Assembly: GCF_040537815.1 (NCBI RefSeq) | Contig: NZ_JBEWSZ010000001.1 | Span: 2,604,001 to 2,668,000 of the forward strand | Source: Mesorhizobium shangrilense | GTDB lineage: Bacteria > Pseudomonadota > Alphaproteobacteria > Rhizobiales > Rhizobiaceae | Direction of reading: 5' to 3' | Length of the DNA stretch: 64,000 nt | Shown: positions 18,864 to 26,782 of the stretch, piece by piece | Numbering within the stretch: position 1 is the first letter of the stretch | How the letters are laid out: the number at the start of each line of letters is the position of its first letter | Position numbers and translations under genes: made by a program | Notes under the pieces: model-generated | What the model was told of the DNA's origin: nothing | Database searches by the model: none | The model's input: only the letters and a program-made list of their open reading frames with translations

Positions 18864-19280
18864 CTACACGCGCGTATCCGGATAAGAGCTGGCTGCAACC
18901 TGGCTGCACAGCCCAGCCCATTCGCAGCCTTGACAAGCATTGCGCGTGAGGCCCGCGGAAAAGGCCTCCCGCATCCGCGCCAATGTCTGCGCGTCGAGAT
19001 CAATGCGGATGCCCGGCTTGATGGGCCGAGCCAGCAAATCCCCGACATCCCGCGCCGCGAGACGATCCCGCTCGACGACACTCTCGCCCCAACAATGCGG
19101 CTCCGGCTCGCCTAGCAACGGAGCGCAGATATCGTCAGGACCGGAAACGATAAGGATGTCCTCGCCCCGGCTGAGGCGCCCCGCGATCACGTCGTAGTTG
19201 GCGGTGAAGGCGGGGCTGTATCCTTTGCCAACGTAGGTCAGCAGGCAAAGCAGGTGATGGGGACGCAGTCTTATGGTCAT
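18864..19280 (-). CDS. DUF1284 domain protein
   Basis: A 138-residue protein of the DUF1284 family. It starts MTIRLRPHHLLCLLTYVGKGYS, the family signature (RxHHLLC), and ends with a cysteine pair in CQGCEWAGLCSQV, suggesting metal or iron-sulfur binding together with the early cysteine. Its start lies nine bases after the bioY stop, so it is almost surely the second gene of a bioY operon and under BioR control. The role is unknown; the linkage makes a part in biotin uptake or use worth considering. Confidence 0.85.
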   Translation of the reverse strand: MTIRLRPHHLLCLLTYVGKGYSPAFTANYDVIAGRLSRGEDILIVSGPDDICAPLLGEPEPHCWGESVVERDRLAARDVGDLLARPIKPGIRIDLDAQTLARMREAFSAGLTRNACQGCEWAGLCSQVAASSYPDTRV

Positions 19281-19289
19281 CTGTTGCAA

Positions 19290-19883
19290 TCAGGGATTGG
19301 CCGGCTTCGCCTTGTTGCCGGAAAACAGCTTGAGCGTCGCGGCGGCCAGCGCCGACTTCAGCACCCCGCCGACAATGAACGGCATGAAACCGAACGTGAC
19401 GGCCTTTTCCGCGCCGATCATCGCGGCGAGCCATGCCGTGCCGAGAGCCAGACAGGCAAGGTTGCCAAGCAGCATGGCTGCGAAGGCAAGCACGACCCGG
19501 TTGCCGTTCCAGCCGCGTTCGGCCAGCCAACCGACGAGGGCACCGGTGATTGGAAAAGCGAAGAGATAGCCGCCAGTCGCACCAATGAAATGATGGGCAC
19601 CGCCCGCGCCGCCCGCCAGCACCGGGAAGCCCAGGGCGCCCTCGACAAGCCATGCGGTGATGGTGACCGCGCCAAGCCGCCAGCCATAGAGCGCGCCAAT
19701 GAGCGTCACGGCAAAGGTCTGCATGGTCACCGGAACCGGCACCATCGGCACTTCGATGTAGGATGACAGCGCCAGGAACAGCGTGCCGAGGACAACAGCA
19801 CCGGCCTGCCAGCCAAGGGAGCGATCCTGAAGCCGGAGCGGACTGAAAGACGGGCTGCGCGGCGCGAATGCGATGTCGGTCAT
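19290..19883 (-). CDS. bioY: biotin transporter BioY (ECF S component)
   Basis: Membrane substrate-binding component for biotin uptake. The 197-residue protein from the ATG at 19883 (AGAAGGAAG ribosome binding site) has six hydrophobic helices and the BioY hallmarks YIEVPMVPVPVTMQTFAVTLIGALYGWRLG and GGYLFAFPITGALVGWLAERG. No bioM or bioN genes for the energising module are next to it, so it either works alone or borrows a module from elsewhere. The upstream region holds a TTATAGATAA box for the regulator encoded just beyond it. Confidence 0.95.
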   Translation of the reverse strand: MTDIAFAPRSPSFSPLRLQDRSLGWQAGAVVLGTLFLALSSYIEVPMVPVPVTMQTFAVTLIGALYGWRLGAVTITAWLVEGALGFPVLAGGAGGAHHFIGATGGYLFAFPITGALVGWLAERGWNGNRVVLAFAAMLLGNLACLALGTAWLAAMIGAEKAVTFGFMPFIVGGVLKSALAAATLKLFSGNKAKPANP

Positions 19884-19908
19884 GATGGCTTCCTTCTGGT
19901 TGTCGAAA

Positions 19909-19938
19909 TTATAGATAATTTCTTTCTTTGATCTATTA
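19909..19938 (-). promoter_or_regulatory. BioR operator(s) in front of bioY
   Basis: TTATAGATAA at 19909-19918 matches the known BioR consensus (TTATMKATAA) exactly. A second site reading TGATCTATTA at 19929-19938 matches the reverse consensus TTATCTATAA in eight of ten bases, with its centre 20 bp from the first, two helical turns away. Repressor binding here would block bioY-DUF1284 transcription. Confidence 0.85.
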
Positions 19939-20062
19939 TCGAATCCACAAATCCAGACGGATAGCAACCCCTCTTGGGCGGAAAGCGCTGGAGGACAGAC
20001 AAACCCAGGGGTCGCGGTGCGGATTCCAGTATCCAACGAATGGGAGACTGGCGCCGATAGGC

Positions 20063-20731
20063 CTAGCCGACGATGGCGAAAGCCTCGCGCGTGGTTCCAG
20101 AGGCCGTCTTGACTGGCTTGCGGCCGATCCACTGCACGTGCCGGCCAAGCGTCGCGGCCGCCGATTCGGTGTTGCCTTGTCGGAGCGCGCCAAGGATTGC
20201 CCGATGATCCTGATCGGTGCGGATCTCCCACTCGGAGCGCCATGCGGCGAACAGGAAGCGTGCGCTTGCGGCGTGCAAATCATCGATGGTGGCGAGAAGG
20301 CGCGGCATGCCGCAAGGGGTAAGGATCAGCCGATGAAAGGCGCGGTTTGCCTCTTCCCACGACCGGACGTCGCGCGATTTGTCGCCGGCCTTGGTCGCCT
20401 CCTCCGCCAGATCGAGAATGGCTGCCGTCAGATGCGGCGCGGCATGACGCAGTGCCAGCACTTCGAGTGCGGCCCGCATTTCGGCGACTTCCTTGACCTC
20501 GCCAAGGTTGAAAGCCGCGACACGCACCCCACGGCGTGGTTCGCTGACCGCCAACCCTTGCGCCTCCAGGCGCCGGAAAGCCTCGCGTACCGGAACATGG
20601 CTGGTTTCGAATTCTTCGGCGATGTGATCCTGCCGCAAACGGGCACCCGGCTCGATGGCGCCCGATATGATCCGGTCCGCTAGCACCTTGCTGATCCGGA
20701 CGGCGATGGTCTCGTCTGTGCGCTTTGCCAT
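20063..20731 (-). CDS. bioR: GntR-family biotin repressor BioR
   Basis: A 222-residue GntR/FadR-type regulator: winged helix domain (residues 8-70, with LRQDHIAEEFETSHVPVREAFRRLEAQGL) and an all-helical FCD domain whose metal-binding residues fit EMRAALE...HRLIL...H. The assignment as BioR rests on two things: it adjoins bioY, and exact TTATAGATAA boxes lie in front of both genes. BioR represses biotin synthesis and transport genes in Brucella and Agrobacterium. The box in front of this gene ends four bases before the ATG and takes the place of a ribosome binding site, pointing to autoregulation. Confidence 0.88.
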   Translation of the reverse strand: MAKRTDETIAVRISKVLADRIISGAIEPGARLRQDHIAEEFETSHVPVREAFRRLEAQGLAVSEPRRGVRVAAFNLGEVKEVAEMRAALEVLALRHAAPHLTAAILDLAEEATKAGDKSRDVRSWEEANRAFHRLILTPCGMPRLLATIDDLHAASARFLFAAWRSEWEIRTDQDHRAILGALRQGNTESAAATLGRHVQWIGRKPVKTASGTTREAFAIVG

Positions 20732-20734
20732 TTT

Positions 20735-20744
20735 TTATAGATAA
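20735..20744 (-). promoter_or_regulatory. BioR operator in front of bioR
   Basis: An exact TTATAGATAA lies three bases before the bioR ATG. There is no Shine-Dalgarno sequence between box and start, so the message may be leaderless or weakly translated, and bound BioR would cover the start region. Confidence 0.85.
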
Positions 20745-20815
20745 TTTGCGGCGCGGCACATTGTCGAGACGACGGCACCCGAAATCTTGAGTGCCGCCCT
20801 GTCGTCACCTCACGG

Positions 20816-21130
20816 CTACTGGATAAGCTTTGCGTCCAACGCCTGCATCGCCACCGTCACCAGATCGTGCAGCCGTTCTTTCGACACGCCGTCGCGCGCC
20901 TGCACCGAAAGGCCAAACAGCAGTGTGGTGTAGTAATCTCCCAGGGCCTCCGGATCGGTGTCCGGCCTGAGGTCGCCATCGCGAACGCCCTTTGTCAGGC
21001 GCTCGACAATCAATGCGTTTCGCGCCAGGCGCCGCTCGGCCAGCCAGTGCAGCACACCGTCATTTTCGGTGGCGCAATTGGTCGCGGCCGAGACAACCAT
21101 GCAGCCCTTCGCACGCAGCTTGGCGAACGT
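20816..21130 (-). pseudogene. 3' remnant of a TetR-family regulator gene
   Basis: About 105 codons of the ligand-binding part of a TetR/AcrR regulator remain (AKLRAKGCMVVSAATNCATEND... to ...MQALDAKLIQ and a stop). The whole N-terminal helix-turn-helix half is missing. Upstream of roughly position 21130 the frame turns into antisense of an MFS gene. The MFS remnant on the other strand starts at the same point, so one deletion removed the 5' parts of a divergent pair. No usable start codon and no DNA-binding domain remain. Confidence 0.8.
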
Positions 21131-21556
21131 CTGGCGACGCGCTTTTCGACACGCTCGACCCTGGTCGGCGGTATGATCATGGGGGCGGCCGGCACAGCGC
21201 TGATGGTCCTTGGAGCGCCCGCCGACAGCAGCTATCTGTCGCTCGTTCCCGGCCTGATCATCTCCGGTGTCGGACAGGGCATCGTCTGGACCGCCATGTG
21301 GATCGCGGCGGCTTCGGGTGTGGCCCATGAGGAACAGGGCGTCGCCTCGGGGATGGCCTGCACAACGCTCAATATTGGAAACGCGATCGGCATGGCGACC
21401 TTGATCGCCATCGCGAACAGGCATCTCGGGGGGCTGACAGGTGATGCGCTGAAGACCGCAACCGCGGACGGTATTCAGCTCGCCTTCTGGCTCACGGCGG
21501 CGGGCATCGTGATCAGCCTGCTCGCTGCAATGGTCCTGCCGGGAAAACCGAAGTAG
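21131..21556 (+). pseudogene. 3' remnant of an MFS (DHA2-type) drug transporter gene
   Basis: The last 140 or so codons of a 14-helix drug:H+ antiporter remain, beginning around RLATRFSTRSTLVGGMIMGAAGTALMVLG and running through the last four or so helices to VLPGKPK and a stop. In-frame sequence before 21131 is antisense to the TetR remnant and is not transporter. Such TetR-MFS divergent pairs are common; here both 5' halves and the shared promoter are gone. Confidence 0.8.
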
Positions 21557-21581
21557 GCGGCACCGCTGCGAGTGACGCCGT

Positions 21582-22601
21582 TCAGTTCACACGGCTGATG
21601 CAGAAATCGATGACATCGATCAGCGCCGATTTCTGCGGCGTCGCTTCCAGCGGCGCCAGCGCGTCACGGGCGATCTCGCCGAAATGGCGGGCGCGCCCGA
21701 TCGTGTCGGCTATGGCGCCGTGGCGGGTCATCAGGCCGATCGCCCTCTCGAGTCCGGCGTCATCGGTGACATTCTCCTCGATGGCGCGTTTCCAGAAGGT
21801 GCGCTCGGCCTTGGTGCCACGCCGATAGGCGAGGATGACCGGCAAGGTCACTTTCCCCTCACGGAAATCGTCGCCGACATTCTTGCCCAGGTCCTTGCTG
21901 GTGCCACCGTAATCCAGCGCATCGTCGATCAGCTGGAAGGCAAGGCCGAGGTTCATGCCATAAGAGCGCAGCGCGGCCCGGTCGTTGCGCGTCGCCTGGG
22001 CAATGACGGGGCCGACTTCGGCTGCGGCCGAAAACAGTGCCGCCGTCTTGGCCTTGATGACCGCGAAATGCTCGTCCTCGGTGGTTTCGAGATTCTTGGC
22101 GGCGGCAAGCTGCATCACCTCGCCCTCGGCGATGATCGAGGCGGCACTCGAAAGGATGTCGAGCGCTTCCAGCGAGCCGACATCGACCATCATGCGAAAG
22201 GCCTGTCCAAGCAGGAAATCGCCGACCAGCACGCTCGCCTGGTTGCCCCAGATCATGCGGGCGGTCTTCTTGCCACGACGCATGCCGCTTTCGTCGACAA
22301 CATCATCGTGCAGCAACGTCGCGGTGTGCATGAACTCGACCGACGTGGCGAGCTTGACGTGGCCCTCACCGGCATAGCCGAACATCTGCGCGGCGGCGAG
22401 CGTCAGCATCGGCCTCAGCCGCTTGCCGCCCGACGAGATCAGATGGTTGGCCACCTCCGGGATCATCTCGACGTCGGAGCCGGCCTTGGACAGGATCAGT
22501 TCGTTGACGCGCCCCATGTCGGCGGCAGTCAGGTCGATCAGATCCTTGATGGAGGCGGGTTCCCGCTTCCCGTTTTCGATGTTGAGAACGACACCCACCA
22601 C
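21582..22601 (-). CDS. ispB: long-chain polyprenyl (octa/decaprenyl) diphosphate synthase
   Basis: Builds the ubiquinone side chain from FPP and IPP. The 339-residue protein has GGKRLRPML near residue 60, the first Asp-rich motif DDVVDESGMRRGK, the KTAALF segment and the second Asp-rich motif in FQLIDDALDYGG followed by GKNVGDDFREGKVTLPVI. The small residues before the first Asp-rich motif and the overall length fit the C40-C50 class rather than FPP/GGPP synthases. The start is GTG with a GGGAG site upstream. Chain length cannot be fixed from sequence; rhizobia make ubiquinone-10. Confidence 0.92.
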   Translation of the reverse strand: MVGVVLNIENGKREPASIKDLIDLTAADMGRVNELILSKAGSDVEMIPEVANHLISSGGKRLRPMLTLAAAQMFGYAGEGHVKLATSVEFMHTATLLHDDVVDESGMRRGKKTARMIWGNQASVLVGDFLLGQAFRMMVDVGSLEALDILSSAASIIAEGEVMQLAAAKNLETTEDEHFAVIKAKTAALFSAAAEVGPVIAQATRNDRAALRSYGMNLGLAFQLIDDALDYGGTSKDLGKNVGDDFREGKVTLPVILAYRRGTKAERTFWKRAIEENVTDDAGLERAIGLMTRHGAIADTIGRARHFGEIARDALAPLEATPQKSALIDVIDFCISRVN

Positions 22602-22752
22602 AGATACTCCCGTCCTAGATAAACGCGTGCGACGGCACCCTTAGTCCCGATTTGGACTCTAGGGCGGCAAGCACCGGCACGGCAAGTGGCGAATTGGCGC
22701 GGTGGCTGTAACAGCTTGTTGACCGGCACCAAAGCTGCGCTACGGTCGACGC

Positions 22753-22959
22753 ATGATAAAGGGTTGCATCATCAGACTGTGGCCCTCGTTGTCGACAGTC
22801 GGCCTGCTTGTCGGCACCCTCTTCTTCGCGGCGTCGCTGACGCCATCGCTCAATCCGCGCAGTTTCCTGGTGCAAGGCGTTCTTTCCGGCTTCTGCCTTG
22901 CCGCGGGCTATGGAGTCGGTGTTTTCGCGCGGTTGAAGCGTCACTTCGCGAGGCAGTGA
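22753..22959 (+). pseudogene. truncated N-terminal piece of an Abhydrolase_9-type membrane protein
   Basis: A 68-codon frame with two hydrophobic segments: VGLLVGTLFFAASLTPSLNPRSFLVQGVLSGFCLAAGYGVGVFARL. This is the recognisable start of the several-hundred-residue membrane alpha/beta-hydrolase family (Abhydrolase_9 N-terminal domain), which then stops after ARLKRHFARQ. The remaining transmembrane and hydrolase parts are absent; DUF2007 follows 70 bases later. It is most likely a relic, though a short two-helix membrane protein could still be made. Confidence 0.6.
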
Positions 22960-23028
22960 AGAGATGTCGGAAATGCCTGAATCAGCCCGCCCGTTTACAT
23001 CGGACGGCCAAGCTGCGAGTTTCGCTGG

Positions 23029-23253
23029 ATGATAGAACTCATCCGCACCAACGACGCCGTCATCATTTCCTTTGTCGAATCGCTGATGCGCGATGCCGGC
23101 ATCGGCTGTTTCGTCGCTGACCAGAACATGAGCGTGCTCGATGGCTCGATCGGCATCCTGCCGCGACGCGTCATGGTCGACGCCGACCAGGTCGACGCGG
23201 CGCGGCGCATCCTGACGGATGCCGGCATCGCCAACGAGATCCGCCAGAAGTAA
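23029..23253 (+). CDS. DUF2007 domain protein
   Basis: A 74-residue protein covering one complete DUF2007 domain (MIELIRTNDAVIISFVESLMRDAGIGCFVADQNMSVLDGSIGILPRRVMV...), a small ferredoxin-like fold annotated as a putative signal-transducing domain. Its stop overlaps the next gene's ATG by one base (TAATG), so the two are translationally coupled. This small protein next to the methyltransferase and the S49 peptidase is a recurring arrangement in rhizobia. Function unproven. Confidence 0.88.
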   Translation: MIELIRTNDAVIISFVESLMRDAGIGCFVADQNMSVLDGSIGILPRRVMVDADQVDAARRILTDAGIANEIRQK

Positions 23254-24053
23254 TGTCCGCGTCGCCCGCCGCCCTTGCCCCGGACATGCCGGCCCACACG
23301 GTCGACGCATTCCATCGCGGGCGCTTCTGGCTGGTGCAGCCGAAGCAAGGCGGGCATCGCGCCGGGATGGATGCCATGATGCTGGCGGCCTCAGTACCGT
23401 CGTCATTCGCAGGCCGCCTCGCCGATTTCGGCGCCGGCGCCGGCGCCGCAGCCCTGGCGGTGCTGTCACGCTGTCAGGCCGCCGAGGCGGTGCTGGTCGA
23501 GCGCTCTCCCGAAATGGCTGGATTTGCCGCGACGACGCTTGCCCATCCAGGCAATGCGCATCTGAGCGACAGGGCCTCGGTGCTGACGGCCGATGTCGCG
23601 CTGTCGGGCCGGACCCGCTCCGCCTCTGGCTTGAGAGACAATGCGTTCGACTTCGTCATCATGAACCCGCCGTTCAACGCCGCCGAGGATCGCGCGACAC
23701 CCAACGCGCTGAGAAAAGAGGCGCATGTCATCGAGGACGGGCTGTTCGACAACTGGATTCGAAGCGCCGCGGCCGTGGTCAAGCCACGCGGCGGGCTATC
23801 CGTCATTGCCCGGCCCGAACAGCTTGGCGCCATCCTCGACGCGATGGCCGGCCGCTTCGGCGATGCCGAGATGCTGGCCGTCCACCCGCGCCCGGAGGCC
23901 GCCGCGATCCGCATTGTCGTCAGGGCGACGCTCGGCGCGCGCGGCAAACTGTCGATCCGTCCACCGCTGATGCTTCATGCAGCATCGGGTAACGGCCCCG
24001 CGGAGCGGACGGAGATGATCAACAACGGGCTTGCTTCGCTGTTCGGTGACTGA
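23253..24053 (+). CDS. tRNA1(Val) adenine-N6 methyltransferase-like protein
   Basis: SAM-dependent methyltransferase of 266 residues. It has the SAM-binding motif I in RLADFGAGAGAAALAVL, the acidic motif II VLVERSPEM, and the catalytic NPPF at FDFVIMNPPFNAAEDR, which marks N6-adenine or N5-glutamine methyltransferases. The GGHRAGMDAMMLAA segment before motif I is typical of the TrmN6 (YfiC) family modifying A37 of tRNA-Val. Translationally coupled to DUF2007. TrmN6 is the best guess, but the true substrate is not shown. Confidence 0.82.
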   Translation: MSASPAALAPDMPAHTVDAFHRGRFWLVQPKQGGHRAGMDAMMLAASVPSSFAGRLADFGAGAGAAALAVLSRCQAAEAVLVERSPEMAGFAATTLAHPGNAHLSDRASVLTADVALSGRTRSASGLRDNAFDFVIMNPPFNAAEDRATPNALRKEAHVIEDGLFDNWIRSAAAVVKPRGGLSVIARPEQLGAILDAMAGRFGDAEMLAVHPRPEAAAIRIVVRATLGARGKLSIRPPLMLHAASGNGPAERTEMINNGLASLFGD

Positions 24054-24160
24054 TTTCCGATTGCGCGCGTACCCCAAGGGCGCTGCACGCTTTTGGGGCA
24101 TTGCCGTTAGCCGGGGAATTCCTACATGCTTTCCACCCATTGACCGGAGACTGCAACCTC

Positions 24161-25021
24161 GTGAAACGCCTCTTCAACCGCCTGCTGCCGAAATCCTGGC
24201 GCTCCACCGTCGTCACCGTTCCGGTCATCCGGTTGCATGGCACCATCATGTCGGGAGGCCAGTTCCGGCAGAACCTGTCGCTTGCCTCCACGGCCGGGCT
24301 CATCGAAAAAGCATTTTCCTTCGACGCGCCAGCGGTCGCCATATCGATCAATTCGCCTGGCGGCTCGCCGGTCCAGTCGCGGCTGATCTTCAAGCGCATC
24401 CGCGACCTGGCCACGGAGAAGAACAAGAAGGTGCTGGTCTTCGTCGAGGATGTGGCGGCATCGGGCGGCTACATGATCGCGGTCGCCGGCGACGAGATCT
24501 TTGCCGATCCGTCCTCGATCGTCGGGTCGATCGGCGTCGTGTCGGCCTCGTTCGGCTTTCCCGAGCTGATGAAGAAGATCGGCGTGGAACGCCGCGTCCA
24601 CACCGCCGGCCAGAACAAGGCCGTTCTCGACCCGTTCAAGCCGGAGAAGAAGGAAGACGTCGAGCGGTTGAAGGCCCTGCAGCTCGAAGTGCACGATACC
24701 TTCATCGAACTGGTCAAGGACAGGCGCGGCAAGAAACTCAAGGATGATCCCGATCTGTTCACCGGCCTGTTCTGGACCGGCAAGAAGGGGCTGGAGCTCG
24801 GCCTCGTCGATGCGCTGGGCGACATGCGCACCGTCCTGAAGACCCGCTTCGGTCCAAAAACCCAGCTCAGGCTGGTCACGGCGCCGCGCGGTTTCCTCAG
24901 CCGGTTCGGCCTGTTTGCCTCAGCCAAGGGCTTTTCGGCGCCAGACATCGCCGCCGCTGCCGCGAGCGGCGTGGTCGATGCGGCGGAAGAGCGCGCATTG
25001 TGGGCTCGCTTCGGGCTTTGA
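24161..25021 (+). CDS. S49-family peptidase (SppA/SohB-like)
   Basis: A 286-residue single-domain serine protease of family S49, which degrades signal-peptide remnants or membrane proteins. The catalytic serine is in DVAASGGYMIAVAGDEIFADPSSIVGSIGVV; the partner lysine is likely the one in HTAGQNKAVLDPF. The fold is ClpP-like, with SINSPGGSP forming the oxyanion glycine loop. The GTG at 24161 with GGAG eleven bases upstream is preferred; an ATG at 24101 would overlap less conserved sequence. An obvious long signal anchor is missing, so it may be peripheral or cytoplasmic. Confidence 0.88.
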   Translation: MKRLFNRLLPKSWRSTVVTVPVIRLHGTIMSGGQFRQNLSLASTAGLIEKAFSFDAPAVAISINSPGGSPVQSRLIFKRIRDLATEKNKKVLVFVEDVAASGGYMIAVAGDEIFADPSSIVGSIGVVSASFGFPELMKKIGVERRVHTAGQNKAVLDPFKPEKKEDVERLKALQLEVHDTFIELVKDRRGKKLKDDPDLFTGLFWTGKKGLELGLVDALGDMRTVLKTRFGPKTQLRLVTAPRGFLSRFGLFASAKGFSAPDIAAAAASGVVDAAEERALWARFGL

Positions 25022-25105
25022 AAAAGCTACAAAAGCGTCTAGCATAGAGGCTTGACCCACCCGACCGGCCGCATTTGCCGGCCTTGCGAGGGAGGAGTTT
25101 TTGAC

Positions 25106-25291
25106 ATGCCACAGATCATTTTCTTCGCTGTCGTCGGCGTCGCCGCCTATTTCGGCTACCGGTCCTTCGTCAAGGAAGCCGATCGCGTGACGGCAAAGGT
25201 GCGGCGTGCCGAGAAGCAGGCCGCCAACGGTACAATGGGAACGCTGGTCAAGGATCCGAAGACCGGTGAATACCGGCTGGCCAAGGACTGA
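25106..25291 (+). CDS. small membrane-anchored protein
   Basis: A 61-residue protein with a strong GGAGGAG ribosome binding site before the ATG at 25106. Residues 1-18 (MPQIIFFAVVGVAAYFGYRSF) form one hydrophobic segment, followed by a charged cytoplasmic-type tail ending TLVKDPKTGEYRLAKD. Short proteins of this pattern occur upstream of ispE or next to S49 genes in rhizobia. No function is known. It is probably cotranscribed with the peptidase before it and ispE after it. Confidence 0.8.
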   Translation: MPQIIFFAVVGVAAYFGYRSFVKEADRVTAKVRRAEKQAANGTMGTLVKDPKTGEYRLAKD

Positions 25292-25317
25292 ACATCATCC
25301 CTATCACAGCTGAGACA

Positions 25318-26214
25318 GTGAATTCCGGCGCTCGGACATGGGCCGCGCATGCCAAGATCAATCTTGCGCTGCATGTCACCGGCAGGCGTGACGATGGTTA
25401 TCATCGGATCGAAAGCCTGGCCGTCTTCACCAGGTTCGGCGACCGGGTCGAAACGGAGCTTGCCGACAGCGACACATTTTCCGTGTCTGGCCGATATGCG
25501 TCCGCTGTGCCGCTCGACGACAGCAATCTGGTGCTGCGGGCGCGCGACGCACTGCGAAAAGAGGCGGGCCTTCAAGGGACGCCACCTGTAGCCATCAGAC
25601 TGGAGAAGAACCTGCCGGTAGCCGCCGGCATTGGCGGCGGCTCGAGCGATGCGGCAGCGGTTCTGCGCGGTCTCATCCGGATATGGAATCTTGACATCGA
25701 CAATGCCGTTCTGGCGCGGATTGGCCTTGCGCTTGGCGCCGATGTGCCGATGTGCCTCGCCGCAAAGCCGCTGATCGCGCGTGGCATCGGCGAGGAATTG
25801 TCGATGGTGCCCGATTTTTCGTCGCTTGGACTGGTTCTGGTCAATCCGGGCACCGCCGTCGCCACGGCCGATGTCTTCAAGGCGCTCGCCCGTCGCGACA
25901 ATGAAGGGCTGCCGCCGCTTCCGCGTGTCCTCGACTTCCATGGCGTGCGCAACTGGCTGGAGATCACGCGCAACGATCTTGAGCCTGCCGCACTCGCCAT
26001 GCAGCCCGCCATCGGCAGGGCGCTGTCCCAACTGACCCGGGCCGGAGCGGGGTTTGCACGGATGTCCGGTTCCGGCGCTACCTGCTTCGGGCTGTTCGAG
26101 ACCGGCAATGTGGCGAAGCGCGCTGCTGCCGAGATCCGCGGCCGCCAACCCGATTGGTTCGTGGCGGCAACGCGAAGCCTGACATCGGAGGCCGATCCCC
26201 ATGGCCAGGACTGA
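25318..26214 (+). CDS. ispE: 4-diphosphocytidyl-2-C-methyl-D-erythritol kinase
   Basis: GHMP-family kinase phosphorylating CDP-ME in the MEP pathway of isoprenoid synthesis. The 298-residue protein has AKINLALHVTGRRDDGYHRIESL at the N-terminus, the ATP-binding LPVAAGIGGGSSDAAAVLR loop, and the C-terminal GFARMSGSGATCFGLF. The start is GTG at 25318, without an obvious ribosome binding site, so translation may depend on coupling to the preceding small gene. It supplies IPP/DMAPP precursors used by the prenyl synthase and, through ubiquinone, by UbiA. Its 3' end overlaps moaB by 14 bases. Confidence 0.95.
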   Translation: MNSGARTWAAHAKINLALHVTGRRDDGYHRIESLAVFTRFGDRVETELADSDTFSVSGRYASAVPLDDSNLVLRARDALRKEAGLQGTPPVAIRLEKNLPVAAGIGGGSSDAAAVLRGLIRIWNLDIDNAVLARIGLALGADVPMCLAAKPLIARGIGEELSMVPDFSSLGLVLVNPGTAVATADVFKALARRDNEGLPPLPRVLDFHGVRNWLEITRNDLEPAALAMQPAIGRALSQLTRAGAGFARMSGSGATCFGLFETGNVAKRAAAEIRGRQPDWFVAATRSLTSEADPHGQD

Positions 26215-26755
26215 CGAGAGCCGCGCCTTCATCCCCGTCCGCATCGCCGTGCTGACCGTCTCCGACACGCGCAGCCTTGCCGACGACAAATCCGGCCAGA
26301 CGCTGGCCGACCGCATCGCGGAGGCCGGCCATGTACTGGCCGCTCGCGACATCGTCACCGACGACCGCGAAAAGATCCGCGACAAGGTGCTGGGCTGGTC
26401 GAAAGACCCGGCGATCGACGTCGTCATCACCACCGGCGGCACCGGCTTCACCGGCCGCGACGTGACGCCGGAGGCGTTGGAGCCTATCTTCGAAAAGCGC
26501 ATGGATGGCTTTTCCGAAGTGTTCCACCGCATCTCCTACGACAAGATCGGCACATCGACGATCCAGAGCCGCGCCACGGGCGGCGTCGTCAATGCCACCT
26601 TCGTCTTCGTGCTGCCAGGCTCGCCCGGCGCCTGCAAGGACGCCTGGGACGGCATATTGAAGCCGCAGCTCGACTACCGGCACATGCCCTGCAACTTCGT
26701 CGAGATCATGCCGCGCCTGGACGAGCACCTGCGGCGCGGCACCAAAACCGCATAA
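26201..26755 (+). CDS. moaB: molybdenum cofactor biosynthesis protein B
   Basis: A 184-residue MoaB/MogA-type protein that acts in molybdopterin adenylylation. It has VLTVSDTRSLADDKSGQTL, DVVITTGGTGFTGRDVTPEAL (the MPT-binding glycine loop), FHRISYDKIGTSTIQSRA and FVLPGSPGACKDAWDGIL, all standard for the family. It overlaps the end of ispE, so it is likely in the same operon, although the pathways are unrelated. Confidence 0.95.
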   Translation: MARTDESRAFIPVRIAVLTVSDTRSLADDKSGQTLADRIAEAGHVLAARDIVTDDREKIRDKVLGWSKDPAIDVVITTGGTGFTGRDVTPEALEPIFEKRMDGFSEVFHRISYDKIGTSTIQSRATGGVVNATFVFVLPGSPGACKDAWDGILKPQLDYRHMPCNFVEIMPRLDEHLRRGTKTA

Positions 26756-26782
26756 GCAAGGCTTCGCCCTCCTCCACCCAGC

